From Chersky-840 sp963810195 (GTDB taxonomy: Bacteria > Actinomycetota > Acidimicrobiia > Acidimicrobiales > UBA8190), in contig CAWEMO010000001.1 in NCBI GenBank assembly GCA_963810195.1, forward strand, positions 248,001 to 312,000: a stretch of DNA of 64,000 bases, written 5' to 3'. Shown here in pieces: positions 28,403-37,869 of this stretch. Under the pieces are notes generated by a model. It worked only from the letters and a program-made list of their open reading frames with translations. It had not been told where the DNA came from and searched no databases. Made by a program: the position numbers and the translations under genes. Numbering within the stretch: the stretch's first letter is position 1; each line of letters starts with the position of its first letter.

Positions 28403-29998
28403 ATGGAGTTGATCGACGACGCCACGGGGGGGCAGGACGAGCCGAAGCGGCCCGTCATGCCTCGCCGGCGCGGGCTCGGGAAGGGGCTCGGTGCCATCCT
28501 CCCGTCGCCGGGGCGAGCTGAGGAACGCCGTTCCCGCAGCGACGAGATCACCGACCTGCCCAACCGCGCCGTGCTCGACGAGAGGTTCGAGCAGGCCATG
28601 GCGAGGTGCAGCGAGGACGGTGCCTCGCTGGCGGTGCTCGTCGTCGCGCTCGACGACTTCGCCGCGGTCAACGAGTCGTTCGGTCACCGTGTCGGGGACG
28701 AGCTCCTCCAGAGCGCGGCGGCACGCCTGCTCGCGGCGCGTCGCAAGTCCGACACCGTGGCGCGCTTCGCCGGCGACGAGTTCGTCGTGGTGTGCCCCTA
28801 CGTCGCGTCCGCCGAGCTCGCCTGTCAGATGGCGGTCCGTATCCTCGAGGACCTGAGCCGCCCCACCTCGGTGGAGGGAGTCGACCACGAGCTGTCGGCC
28901 AGCATCGGCGTGGTCTTCACCTCTCCCCGTGACACTACGGGTGGCGCTCCCACGTTGGAGACGCTTCTCGGTGACGCCTCGCTCGCCATGCGGCACGTCA
29001 AGGAGGAAGGTGGGGCGTCGTGGAAGCTGTTCGACCCCGCGATGCGCCGGGCCCTCGCCGTCCGGTCGCGGAGCCGCCACGACCTGCGCGCCGCCATGGA
29101 GGAGGGTCGCCTCGTCCTCGAGTACGAGCCCATCGTCGATCTCGGCACGGGCGCCGCCGTCGGTGACTGCGCGCTGCTGGCGTGGCGCCAACCCGCGCCG
29201 GAGCTCGACGAGTCCGGGTCACTGCTCGACCTGGTCGACCAGGCGGGGCTGGCCGTGCCGATCGGGACGTGGATGCTGGACCAGGCGCTCACCGACCTGG
29301 GCGCCCGGACCGACCGGGCGAGGCTCCCGGCCGACTTCCGCGTCTGGGTGAAGGTGACGCCGTCGTTCCTGGCCGACCCCGCGCTAGTGGCCGTCGTCGA
29401 CGAGCTCAGCGTCAAGCACCGCGTGGCGCCGTCGGTGCTGGGGCTCGACATTCGGGAACCGGCTCCGGCTGCTCTGGTCCCGACCGAGGCCGCCTTGCAC
29501 GAGCTGGACGAACGCGACGTGGTCGTGGCCCTCGACGACTTCGGCGCGGGGCGCTCGAACCTGGCCCTGCTCCAGCGCCTGCCCATCGCCGGGCTCAAGC
29601 TCGCCCCGGCGCTCGTGTCCGCGCTCGGCGGGGGCCCCACCGACCTCGGTGAGAGCGGGCCTGCGCTGGTCCACGGGCTCATCGAGCTGGGACGGGCACT
29701 CGAGCTCACCGTCGTCGCCCAGGGGGTGGAGACCGAAGCCGAGATGGCGGCCCTGCGCGCGCTCGGGTGCGGGTACGCCCAGGGCCCGTTCCTGGGCCAC
29801 GCAGCCGCCGCCGTCCGCGACCCCGGTGACGAGGCCGGTCCGAACGACGGAGGCGACGGAGAAGACCGGGACCCCGGCGATGACAGGGACGACCGGGGCG
29901 ACGGGGACGACGACGCCCGCGGATCGTACGGCGAGGGCCGGGCCGAGCCCGAGTCCGAGTCCTTGTGGGCACCCGGGACGATGTCCACGGAGCCTTAG
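28403..29998 (+). CDS. GGDEF-EAL protein with degenerate active sites and ParB-like N-terminus
   Basis: A 531-residue cytoplasmic protein. Residues about 17-35 read 'MPRRRGLGKGLGAILPSPG', closely matching the conserved N-terminal tail of chromosomal ParB. Residues 45-215 are a GGDEF domain with 'RKSDTVARFAGDEFVVVC': the signature is AGDEF, and the inhibitory-site R-x-x-D is kept. Residues 230-475 are an EAL domain, but the EAL triplet is CAL ('VGDCALLAWRQP') and 'LGLDIREPAP' replaces the usual E-x-T-E region. D-D-F-G-x-G is kept ('ALDDFGAGRSNLALLQRL'). The phosphodiesterase is probably inactive and the domain may act as a c-di-GMP receptor. The C-terminal 60 residues are acidic and disordered. 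Confidence 0.85.
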   Translation: MELIDDATGGQDEPKRPVMPRRRGLGKGLGAILPSPGRAEERRSRSDEITDLPNRAVLDERFEQAMARCSEDGASLAVLVVALDDFAAVNESFGHRVGDELLQSAAARLLAARRKSDTVARFAGDEFVVVCPYVASAELACQMAVRILEDLSRPTSVEGVDHELSASIGVVFTSPRDTTGGAPTLETLLGDASLAMRHVKEEGGASWKLFDPAMRRALAVRSRSRHDLRAAMEEGRLVLEYEPIVDLGTGAAVGDCALLAWRQPAPELDESGSLLDLVDQAGLAVPIGTWMLDQALTDLGARTDRARLPADFRVWVKVTPSFLADPALVAVVDELSVKHRVAPSVLGLDIREPAPAALVPTEAALHELDERDVVVALDDFGAGRSNLALLQRLPIAGLKLAPALVSALGGGPTDLGESGPALVHGLIELGRALELTVVAQGVETEAEMAALRALGCGYAQGPFLGHAAAAVRDPGDEAGPNDGGDGEDRDPGDDRDDRGDGDDDARGSYGEGRAEPESESLWAPGTMSTEP

Positions 29999-30066
29999 CC
30001 CCGTTCGGCTGTTCCCCCGTCGGCACCTCACCACCCTCGGCCGTCGTTGGGGCAGAGTGAAGGCCC

Positions 30067-30720
30067 GTGCTCAACGTCCACTTCGTCTTCCTCGGCGCAG
30101 CCATCGGCATCGTCGGCCAGGCGCTGTACGTGGTGGACACGATCCGGGGGCGGACACAGCCCAACCGCGTCACGTGGCTGTTGTGGGCCGCCAACCCGTT
30201 GCTCGCGTTCGCCGTCGAGATCGACGACGGGGTGGGTCTGCGGGCGCTCATGACGTTCATCGTGGGGTTCGGGCCCTTCGCCGTGTTCGTGGCGTCGTTC
30301 GTCAACCCGAAGTCGGTGTGGAAGCTGGGCCCGCTGGACTACACGTGCGGCGCCATGTCGGTGGTGGGGACCATCGGCTGGCTCGTCACCGGCCAGGGGC
30401 TCGTCGCCCTGGTGGCCGCCCTGGTCGCGGACTTCCTGGCGGGTGTGCCCACCCTCATCAAGTCCTGGCGGCAACCGGAGTCCGAGCACGCCAGCATCTA
30501 CATCGGCTCGTTCCTCAACGCCGCCATCACGCTGCTCACGGTGAAGCAGGTCTCCGCTGCGGTGCTCGCCTTCCCCCTTTACATCGCGATCATGGCCCTC
30601 GTGGAGACCGCGCTCGTCGCCGGACGGCTCGGGCCCCGGTGGCGCCACGCTCCGCCGCGGGTCGCGACGCGGTCAGCGGCGCCGGCGGTGAGCCCCGAGG
30701 AGTCAGACGTCGAGAAGTGA
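30067..30720 (+). CDS. Polytopic membrane protein with PQ-loop-like layout
   Basis: A 217-residue protein with about seven hydrophobic segments. The first ones are 'FVFLGAAIGIVGQALYVVDT' and 'VTWLLWAANPLLAFAVEIDD'. The 'RGRTQPNRVTWLLWA' turn resembles the PQ-loop of SWEET/PnuC-like small transporters. The C-terminus is polar. No substrate can be assigned. Its last 18 bp overlap the convergent carboxymuconolactone-decarboxylase-family gene tail to tail. Confidence 0.65.
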   Translation: MLNVHFVFLGAAIGIVGQALYVVDTIRGRTQPNRVTWLLWAANPLLAFAVEIDDGVGLRALMTFIVGFGPFAVFVASFVNPKSVWKLGPLDYTCGAMSVVGTIGWLVTGQGLVALVAALVADFLAGVPTLIKSWRQPESEHASIYIGSFLNAAITLLTVKQVSAAVLAFPLYIAIMALVETALVAGRLGPRWRHAPPRVATRSAAPAVSPEESDVEK

Positions 30721-31185
30721 CGTCTCGTCGATCCCGAGGGACCGCAGCATCCGGCCCAGCCCGAGAAAGGCGGCCAGGCAGATCGTCAGGTCCAGGATCT
30801 CGGCGTCGGTGAAGCACTCCGCTAACCGGGCGAAGAAGGCGTCGTCGATGCTCAGGTGGTCCGAGGCGAAGCGCTCGGCGTACGCGATGGCGAGCCGTTC
30901 CTGTCGGCTGTAGTCGCCGGCGGTCCCGTGGTCCGCGACATGACGGTAGAAGTCCTCGGTGACACCCTGCTCCTTCACCGACGCGGCGCGGAAGGCGAGG
31001 CACACCGGACAGTCGTTGAGCTGCGCGATGCGCATGCGGGCGGCCTCGCGCACCCGCACCGGCAGGATGCTCTCGTTGTAGGCGGCGTCGACGAGGCGGT
31101 TCACGGCCCGGCCCATCTCGGGTCGGAGGCTCCACACCTGGACGGCGTCGCCTCCCTCGCCGGCGGGAACGGCGATGCGGGCCAT
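30703..31185 (-). CDS. Carboxymuconolactone decarboxylase / AhpD-family protein
   Basis: A 160-residue all-helical protein with the AhpD redox motif C-x-x-C in 'QLNDCPVCLAFRAASVKEQG'. Further helices include 'RQERLAIAYAERFASDHLSI' and 'DAEILDLTICLAAFLGLGRM'. The CxxC makes a peroxidase or thiol-dependent antioxidant role more likely than ring-cleavage chemistry. The conserved Glu/His proton relay is only partly visible. TAGGCT ends 7 nt before its ATG. A nitroreductase-like gene lies immediately upstream on the same strand with its own promoter. Confidence 0.85.
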   Translation of the reverse strand: MARIAVPAGEGGDAVQVWSLRPEMGRAVNRLVDAAYNESILPVRVREAARMRIAQLNDCPVCLAFRAASVKEQGVTEDFYRHVADHGTAGDYSRQERLAIAYAERFASDHLSIDDAFFARLAECFTDAEILDLTICLAAFLGLGRMLRSLGIDETSLLDV

Positions 31186-31192
31186 GGACCGA

Positions 31193-31198
31193 AGCCTA
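31193..31198 (-). promoter_or_regulatory. -10 hexamer TAGGCT
   Basis: On the minus strand it ends 7 nt before the ATG at 31185. Confidence 0.45.
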
Positions 31199-31203
31199 AG
31201 AGC

Positions 31204-31821
31204 TCACCACCTCCCGCGGTGGACGGCCGCCCGGGCAAGGCGTCGCCCCCGGGCGAGCGACGGCGAGGGTGGGTCGACCCCACCGGGCTCGCCCATGAGC
31301 ACGGCGCCGAGGTAGCGGCGGTCGTCGGGCACCCCGAGCGCGCTGCGCAGCGCTGTCTCGCCCCGGAAGTTCCCGACGAAGCACGCGCCGAGCCCGGCGT
31401 CGGCCGCGGCCAGGAGCATCACCATGGCGGCGAAGCCCCCGTCGACGAACCAGTAGGGCACGGGCCAGGGATCGGCCCCCGGCTCGGGGTCGCTCCCGAG
31501 CCCGCTGGCGGCCTTGTCCGGCTCGCGGTAGCGGTCCCGGTAGGCGTCGGGGTCGACGAACAGCGCCACCACGACCGGAGCCCTCCCCAGCCCCGGCCAC
31601 CGGCGTGCACGGGCACGCCACGGCGCGGTGGTGGTGGCGTCCCAGAACACCGAGGTCTGCTCGGGGCCGGTCAGCACGACGGCGTCCCAACCCCCGGTGT
31701 TGCCGGCCGACGGCGCCGAGCAGGCCAGCTCCAGCAGGCGGTCGAGCACCTCGTCGGGCACGGGCGCGCCCGAGAAGCTGCGCACCATCCTCCGCCGGCG
31801 CACGGCGTCGGACAGTTCCAT
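31204..31821 (-). CDS. Nitroreductase-family FMN oxidoreductase
   Basis: A 205-residue protein with the nitroreductase fold. 'RRRRMVRSFSGAPVPDEVLD' supplies the Arg/Ser FMN-phosphate contacts, and 'SAPSAGNTGGWDAVVLTG' is the flavin loop. 'FVDGGFAAMVMLLAAADAGL' is the dimer-interface helix, followed by 'GACFVGNFRGETALRSALGV'. It reduces quinones, nitro groups or other substrates with NAD(P)H; the physiological substrate is unknown. Because the CofE here lacks the fused reductase domain found in mycobacterial FbiB, a role in F420 maturation is conceivable but unsupported by position. TAGGTT ends 8 nt before the start. Confidence 0.87.
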   Translation of the reverse strand: MELSDAVRRRRMVRSFSGAPVPDEVLDRLLELACSAPSAGNTGGWDAVVLTGPEQTSVFWDATTTAPWRARARRWPGLGRAPVVVALFVDPDAYRDRYREPDKAASGLGSDPEPGADPWPVPYWFVDGGFAAMVMLLAAADAGLGACFVGNFRGETALRSALGVPDDRRYLGAVLMGEPGGVDPPSPSLARGRRLARAAVHRGRW

Positions 31822-31829
31822 GGGCGCAG

Positions 31830-31835
31830 AACCTA
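31830..31835 (-). promoter_or_regulatory. -10 hexamer TAGGTT
   Basis: On the minus strand it ends 8 nt before the ATG at 31821. Confidence 0.45.
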
Positions 31836-31946
31836 CCCAAGCCCCACATCCAGGGAATGTTGACCCAGCTGGTAGGGTTTGACCAAGAGCCCGAACCGCC
31901 GAACCACGAAGACCGCGTGGTCGGGAACCGGAAGGTCGTGATCGTC

Positions 31947-33143
31947 GTGGCCACTGCGAGAGAGTTGTTGACCCAGGCCAAGTCGGCCATCCGCGAGGTC
32001 CAGGCCGACGAGGTCGAGCCGCGCCTCGGCGACGTGGTGCTGCTCGACGTCCGCGAGCCCGACGAGTACGAGCAGGGAGCGATCCCCGGGGCGCTGCACC
32101 TCCCGCGCGGGCAGCTCGAATTCCAGGTCGAGGGTCGGATCCCCGACAAGTCGGCTCCGGTCGTCGTGTACTGCGCGGCCGGGGTGCGTTCGGCCTTCGC
32201 GGCCAAGACCATGGTCGACCTCGGCTACCGCGACGTGGTGTCGCTCGTGGGCGGGTTCAACCGCTGGAAGGACGAGGGCCGTCCCTGGAAGACGCCGCGG
32301 ACCCTGACCCCCGAACAGCGCAACCGCTACCAGCGCCACCTGCTCGTCTCGGAGGTGGGGGAGGAGGGCCAGCTCAAGCTGCTCGACTCCCGGGTGCTGC
32401 TTCTCGGCGCCGGTGGCCTCGGCTCGCCCGCCGCGCTCTACCTGGCCGCGGCGGGGGTGGGCACCATCGGCATCATCGACATGGACGTGGTGGACGCCTC
32501 GAACCTCCAACGCCAGATCCTGCACTCGATGGACCGGATCGGCGAGCGCAAGGTCGACTCCGCCAAGAAGACCCTCACCGCCCTCAACCCCGACGTCGAC
32601 GTCGTCACCTACGACGTGCGGCTCGGCGCCGACAACATCCTCGACATCATCGACGGGTACGACCTCATCGTCGACGGCACCGACAACTTCCCCACGCGCT
32701 ACCTGGTCAACGACGCGTCGCTGCTCAAGCGGATCCCGGTCGTGCACGGCTCGATCTTCCGCTTCGAGGGCCAGGCCACGGTGTTCGACCCCTACAACGG
32801 GCCGTGCTACCGGTGCATGATCCCCGAGCCGCCGCCAGCCGAGCTGGCGCCGTCGTGCGCCGAGGCGGGCGTGCTCGGCGTGCTCCCGGGCATCGTGGGG
32901 TCGATCCAGGCGGTGGAGGCCATCAAGATGCTGCTCGGGATCGGCGACCCGCTCGTGGGGCGCCTCCTCGCCTACGACGCGCTGGAGGAGTCCTTCCGGA
33001 CGTTCAAGGTCCGGCGCGACCCGCAGTGCCCGGCGTGCGGGGAGAACGCCGCGCCCATCGTGATCGCCGAGTACGACGACCTGTGCATGCCGCACGCCCT
33101 GGCGCCGTCGGGCGCGACGTCAGCGCCGCCACCCGGCGCCTGA
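31947..33143 (+). CDS. moeB: Rhodanese-ThiF fusion, MoeB/MoeZ-like adenylyltransferase
   Basis: A 398-residue protein. Residues about 10-110 form a rhodanese domain with the active-site loop 'VVYCAAGVRSAFAAKTMVDL'. Residues 120-385 form an E1-like ThiF domain: the ATP loop 'VLLLGAGGLGSPAALYLAAA', 'DASNLQRQILHSMDRIGERK', adenylate Asp in 'LIVDGTDNFPTRYLVND', and zinc Cys pairs 'CYRCMIPEP' and 'CPACGEN'. It should adenylate, and perhaps thiolate, a ubiquitin-like sulfur carrier (MoaD, ThiS or CysO). The usual actinobacterial MoeZ has ThiF first and rhodanese last; here the order is reversed. GTG 31947 is chosen because GGAAGG lies 11 nt upstream; GTG 31938 is the alternative. Confidence 0.88.
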   Translation: MATARELLTQAKSAIREVQADEVEPRLGDVVLLDVREPDEYEQGAIPGALHLPRGQLEFQVEGRIPDKSAPVVVYCAAGVRSAFAAKTMVDLGYRDVVSLVGGFNRWKDEGRPWKTPRTLTPEQRNRYQRHLLVSEVGEEGQLKLLDSRVLLLGAGGLGSPAALYLAAAGVGTIGIIDMDVVDASNLQRQILHSMDRIGERKVDSAKKTLTALNPDVDVVTYDVRLGADNILDIIDGYDLIVDGTDNFPTRYLVNDASLLKRIPVVHGSIFRFEGQATVFDPYNGPCYRCMIPEPPPAELAPSCAEAGVLGVLPGIVGSIQAVEAIKMLLGIGDPLVGRLLAYDALEESFRTFKVRRDPQCPACGENAAPIVIAEYDDLCMPHALAPSGATSAPPPGA

Positions 33144-33193
33144 TCACCGTTCCCGCCCGGTCCCCGGACTGGGCGGAGCAGCGCCCCATTCCC

Positions 33194-33199
33194 TAACCT
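33194..33199 (+). promoter_or_regulatory. -10 hexamer TAACCT, leaderless-type
   Basis: TAACCT ends 7 nt before the GTG at 33207. Confidence 0.45.
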
Positions 33200-33206
33200 G
33201 GGGCAC

Positions 33207-34790
<1,584 letters not shown>

Positions 34791-34835
34791 CGGTTCACAC
34801 GCCGGCGCGCCCGTGCAGGCCGTGCAGGCCGTGCT

Positions 34836-36065
34836 TCAGCCGGCGCGCGCCAGCAGGTGCTCGCGCAGGGTGTCGTCGGTGGCGGCGTCGATGGCGGTCC
34901 ACGCCATGCCCAGCGCCCCGTCGAACACCGCTCGCTCGGCCGAGGGCCCGAGGCACGCCGCCGCGAACTCGGCCTGGTGGTTGACGGCCCCGTTGGTCTC
35001 GATCCCGATCATGGGGTGGATCGAGGGCACGGCCAGCGAGACGTTCGCCATGTCCGTCGAGATGGTGGGCCGCGCCTCCTGGCGCTCGTCCGCCGCGTAG
35101 CGCCTCCCGAGCTCCTCGGCGTTGCGGCGCCAGGCGGCGAGAAGGGGGTCGTCGGAGACGAAGTGCGAGTAGGTCGGGGCCAGGTCGCGGATCTCGAGCG
35201 CGCACCCCGTCGCCAGGCTGCCCGCCTCGAAGCACCGCTCGATGCGCGGCCGCAGCACGGCGAGGTCCTCCAGGGTGCGGGCCCGCACCATGAACCGGCC
35301 CAGCGTCTCCTCGGGGACGATGTTGGGCGCGTCCCCGCCCTTGGTCACGATGCCGTGCACCTGGTCGCCGCGCCGCAGGTGCTGGCGGATGAGGCCGATG
35401 GACACCTGGGCCACCACCATGGCGTCCGCGGCGTTGACGCCCCGGTCGGGGGACGCCGAGGCGTGCGCGGCCCGTCCCGTGTAGTGCACCTCGAGGTGGT
35501 CGACCGCGAGGCAGGTGGCCACCAGCCGGTCCACGGGCCAGGGGTGGACCATCATGGCGGCGTGGGCGCCGTCGAAGGCGCCGCGCTCGAGGAGGAGCAC
35601 CTTGCCGCCGCCGCCCTCCTCGGCCGGGGTGCCCAGGACCGTCACCGACAGCCCGAGGTCGTCGGCGACACCCGCCAGTGCCATCCCCGCGCCCAACGAG
35701 GCGGCGGCGATGAGGTTGTGCCCGCAGGCGTGTCCCACGGCGGGAAGCGCGTCGTACTCGGCGCAGATGACGACCGACAGCGGCCCCGAGCCCACCCGAG
35801 CTCGCACGGCCGTGGGCAGATCGCACGCGCCGCGCTCGACGTCGAAGCCGGCCTCGGCGAGCATGTCGCCCACGCGCTGTGCGGCGCGGAACTCCTCGAA
35901 GCACAGCTCGGGCTCGTGGTGGATGGCGCGGCTGAGCCCCACCAGGGCGGGTTGGAGGTCCTCGGCGACCTGGCGCGCCGCGGCCTTGGCCGCCGCCCCG
36001 GCGGCAGTGTGCCTTGCCGCCGCCCCGGCGGCAGTGTGCCTTGCCGCCGCCCCGGTTTCGCTCAT
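34836..36065 (-). CDS. M20-family amidohydrolase/peptidase
   Basis: A 409-residue metal-dependent hydrolase of the aminoacylase-like M20D group. Metal and catalytic motifs are 'VICAEYDALPAVGHACGHNL' (Asp and His ligands), 'LGTPAEEGGGGKVLLLERGA' (Glu pair) and 'AMMVHPWPVDR'. The dimerisation domain begins near 'VHYTGRAAHASASPDRGVNA'. The N-terminus carries duplicated 'AAARHTAAG' units from a 27-bp tandem repeat. The ATG at 36065 overlaps the accA stop (ATGA), so it is the downstream, coupled gene of the accA operon. It hydrolyses N-acyl amino acids or peptides; the substrate is unknown. Confidence 0.88.
   Translation of the reverse strand: MSETGAAARHTAAGAAARHTAAGAAAKAAARQVAEDLQPALVGLSRAIHHEPELCFEEFRAAQRVGDMLAEAGFDVERGACDLPTAVRARVGSGPLSVVICAEYDALPAVGHACGHNLIAAASLGAGMALAGVADDLGLSVTVLGTPAEEGGGGKVLLLERGAFDGAHAAMMVHPWPVDRLVATCLAVDHLEVHYTGRAAHASASPDRGVNAADAMVVAQVSIGLIRQHLRRGDQVHGIVTKGGDAPNIVPEETLGRFMVRARTLEDLAVLRPRIERCFEAGSLATGCALEIRDLAPTYSHFVSDDPLLAAWRRNAEELGRRYAADERQEARPTISTDMANVSLAVPSIHPMIGIETNGAVNHQAEFAAACLGPSAERAVFDGALGMAWTAIDAATDDTLREHLLARAG
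35989..36055 (-). repeat. 27-bp in-frame tandem repeat at the M20 N-terminus
   Basis: Two exact 27-bp copies (35989-36015, 36016-36042) and a 13-bp third, encoding AAARHTAAG-type units before the catalytic domain. Confidence 0.9.
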
Positions 36066-37813
36066 TCGATGACGGCGATCACGTCGCCGGGCCCGACCGA
36101 GTCGCCCGCCGCCACCTTGACCTCTTTCACCGTGCCGGCCTTCTCGGCGGTGATGGCGTTCTCCATCTTCATGGCCTCGAGCACGCACACGGTCTGCCCG
36201 ACGTCGACGGAGTCACCCGGGCTTACCAGGACCTTGACGATGGTGCCCTGCATGGGGACGCTCACGGTCCCCGATCCGGACCCCGCCACCGCCGCCCTGG
36301 GCTTGTGCGGCCGGGCGCCGCTGCGCCCCCCACCGCCGGCGGACACGTCGGGGACCCACAGGCGGACCTGGTAGCGCCGGCCGTCGACCTCGGCGGTGAC
36401 CTCGCGCAGGACACGCGGTTCGCCGCCCTCGGCCGCCTCGGCCCCGTCCGGTGGCGTGGCCGTGAGCGCGGACAGGTCGACACGGTCCTCCACCCATCGC
36501 GTCGAGTGGCGGCCCGCGATGAAGTCGGGGTGGGTCAGGATGGCGACGTCGGCGGGGATCGTCGTGGCGATGCCCGTGATGACCGTCTCGTCGAGGGCCC
36601 GGAGCATGCGACGGCGCGCCGCCTCGCGGTCGGTGCCCCACACGATGAGCTTGGCGACGAGATTGTCGTAGTACTGGCTCACCGTGTCGCCCGCCTCGTA
36701 CCCGGCGTCGAGGCGCACCCCGGGCCCTCCCGGCGCCCGCAGGGCCGTGATGGTGCCGGGAGAGGGCACGAACCGGCCCCCCGCGGGGTCCTCGGCGTTG
36801 ATCCGGACCTCGATGGCGTGCCCGTTGCGCTGCACCTCGTCCTGGCTGAAGCCGATGGGCTCGCCCGACGCCACCCGCAGCTGCCACTCCACCAGGTCGA
36901 GCCCGGTGACCATCTCGGTCACGGGATGCTCGACCTGCAACCGGGTGTTCATCTCGAGGAAGTAGAACTCGCCGCCCTCGTAGAGGAACTCCACCGTGCC
37001 GGCGTTGACGTAGCCGCACGCCTTGGCGACGGTCACCGCCGCCTCGCCCATGGCCCGCCGCACGTCGTCGGGGAACTCCGCCGCCGGGCTCTCCTCGACG
37101 AGCTTCTGGTGCCGGCGCTGGGGCGAGCAGTCACGTTCGCCGAGCCACAGGGCCCGGCCGTGCGCGTCGGCGAGGACCTGCATCTCGATGTGGCGGGGCC
37201 ACTCGAGGTAGCGCTCCACGTAGATCTCGGGCCGCCCGAAGTACGACTGCGCCTCACGCTGGGCGGACTCCACGGCCTCGGCCACCTCGTCGGGCGAGGA
37301 GACCACCTTCATCCCCCGGCCGCCCCCGCCGAAGGCGGCCTTGATGGCGACGGGCCATCCCACCGCGGCGCCGAACTCGGCCACCTCCCGCGGGTCGGTG
37401 ATGGGCTCGGTCCGGCCCGGTACTCCCGAGACGCCGGCCGCCTCGGCGGCTCGGCGGGAGCTGATTTTGTCCCCCATGATCTCGATGGCCTCGGGGGACG
37501 GTCCGATGAAGGTCACGCCGGTGGAGGAGATGGCCCGGGCGAAGTCCGCGTTCTCCGAGAAGAAGCCGTAGCCGGGGTGCACGGCGTCCGCGCCGCTGCG
37601 CTCCAGGGCGTCGAGGATCGCCGCGGTGTTCAGGTAGCTCTCGGCCGCGGTCTGGCCCCCGAGCGGGTAGGCCTCGTCGGCGAGACGGACGTGGAGCGCG
37701 TCGCGGTCGAGCTCGGAGTACACCGCCACCGTGGCGATGCCCAGCTCGCGGCAGGTGCGGATGACGCGGACGGCGATCTCGGCGCGGTTGGCGATGAGGA
37801 CCTTCTGGAACAC
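36062..37813 (-). CDS. accA: Acyl-CoA carboxylase alpha chain (biotin carboxylase + BCCP)
   Basis: A 583-residue two-domain subunit. Residues 1-450 are biotin carboxylase: 'KVLIANRAEIAVRVIRTCRE', the ATP-grasp Gly-rich loop 'IKAAFGGGGRGMKVV', 'GERDCSPQRRHQKLVEESPA' and 'FLEMNTRLQVEHPVTE'. An Ala/Gly linker leads to the biotinyl domain with 'CVLEAMKMENAITAEKAGTV' (biotin on the Lys of AMKM). It carboxylates biotin with ATP and bicarbonate, and the beta subunit that passes CO2 to acetyl- or propionyl-CoA is not in the window. Divergent birA 56 bp away supplies the biotin ligase. An AAAGG-type RBS precedes the GTG start. Confidence 0.95.
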   Translation of the reverse strand: MFQKVLIANRAEIAVRVIRTCRELGIATVAVYSELDRDALHVRLADEAYPLGGQTAAESYLNTAAILDALERSGADAVHPGYGFFSENADFARAISSTGVTFIGPSPEAIEIMGDKISSRRAAEAAGVSGVPGRTEPITDPREVAEFGAAVGWPVAIKAAFGGGGRGMKVVSSPDEVAEAVESAQREAQSYFGRPEIYVERYLEWPRHIEMQVLADAHGRALWLGERDCSPQRRHQKLVEESPAAEFPDDVRRAMGEAAVTVAKACGYVNAGTVEFLYEGGEFYFLEMNTRLQVEHPVTEMVTGLDLVEWQLRVASGEPIGFSQDEVQRNGHAIEVRINAEDPAGGRFVPSPGTITALRAPGGPGVRLDAGYEAGDTVSQYYDNLVAKLIVWGTDREAARRRMLRALDETVITGIATTIPADVAILTHPDFIAGRHSTRWVEDRVDLSALTATPPDGAEAAEGGEPRVLREVTAEVDGRRYQVRLWVPDVSAGGGGRSGARPHKPRAAVAGSGSGTVSVPMQGTIVKVLVSPGDSVDVGQTVCVLEAMKMENAITAEKAGTVKEVKVAAGDSVGPGDVIAVIE

Positions 37814-37856
37814 GCAGTGCCTTTCGGGGGAGGGACTACCACACTGGCACGGGCCG

Positions 37857-37862
37857 TAGGGT
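37857..37862 (+). promoter_or_regulatory. -10 hexamer TAGGGT for birA
   Basis: TAGGGT ends 7 nt before the ATG at 37870. Confidence 0.45.
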
Positions 37863-37869
37863 GGGTGCC

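Noticed and set aside
35989..36055. Mobile-element terminal repeat near the accA/M20 junction
   Set aside because: The 27-bp units are in-frame coding tandem repeats of the M20 N-terminus, and no transposase or target duplication is present.
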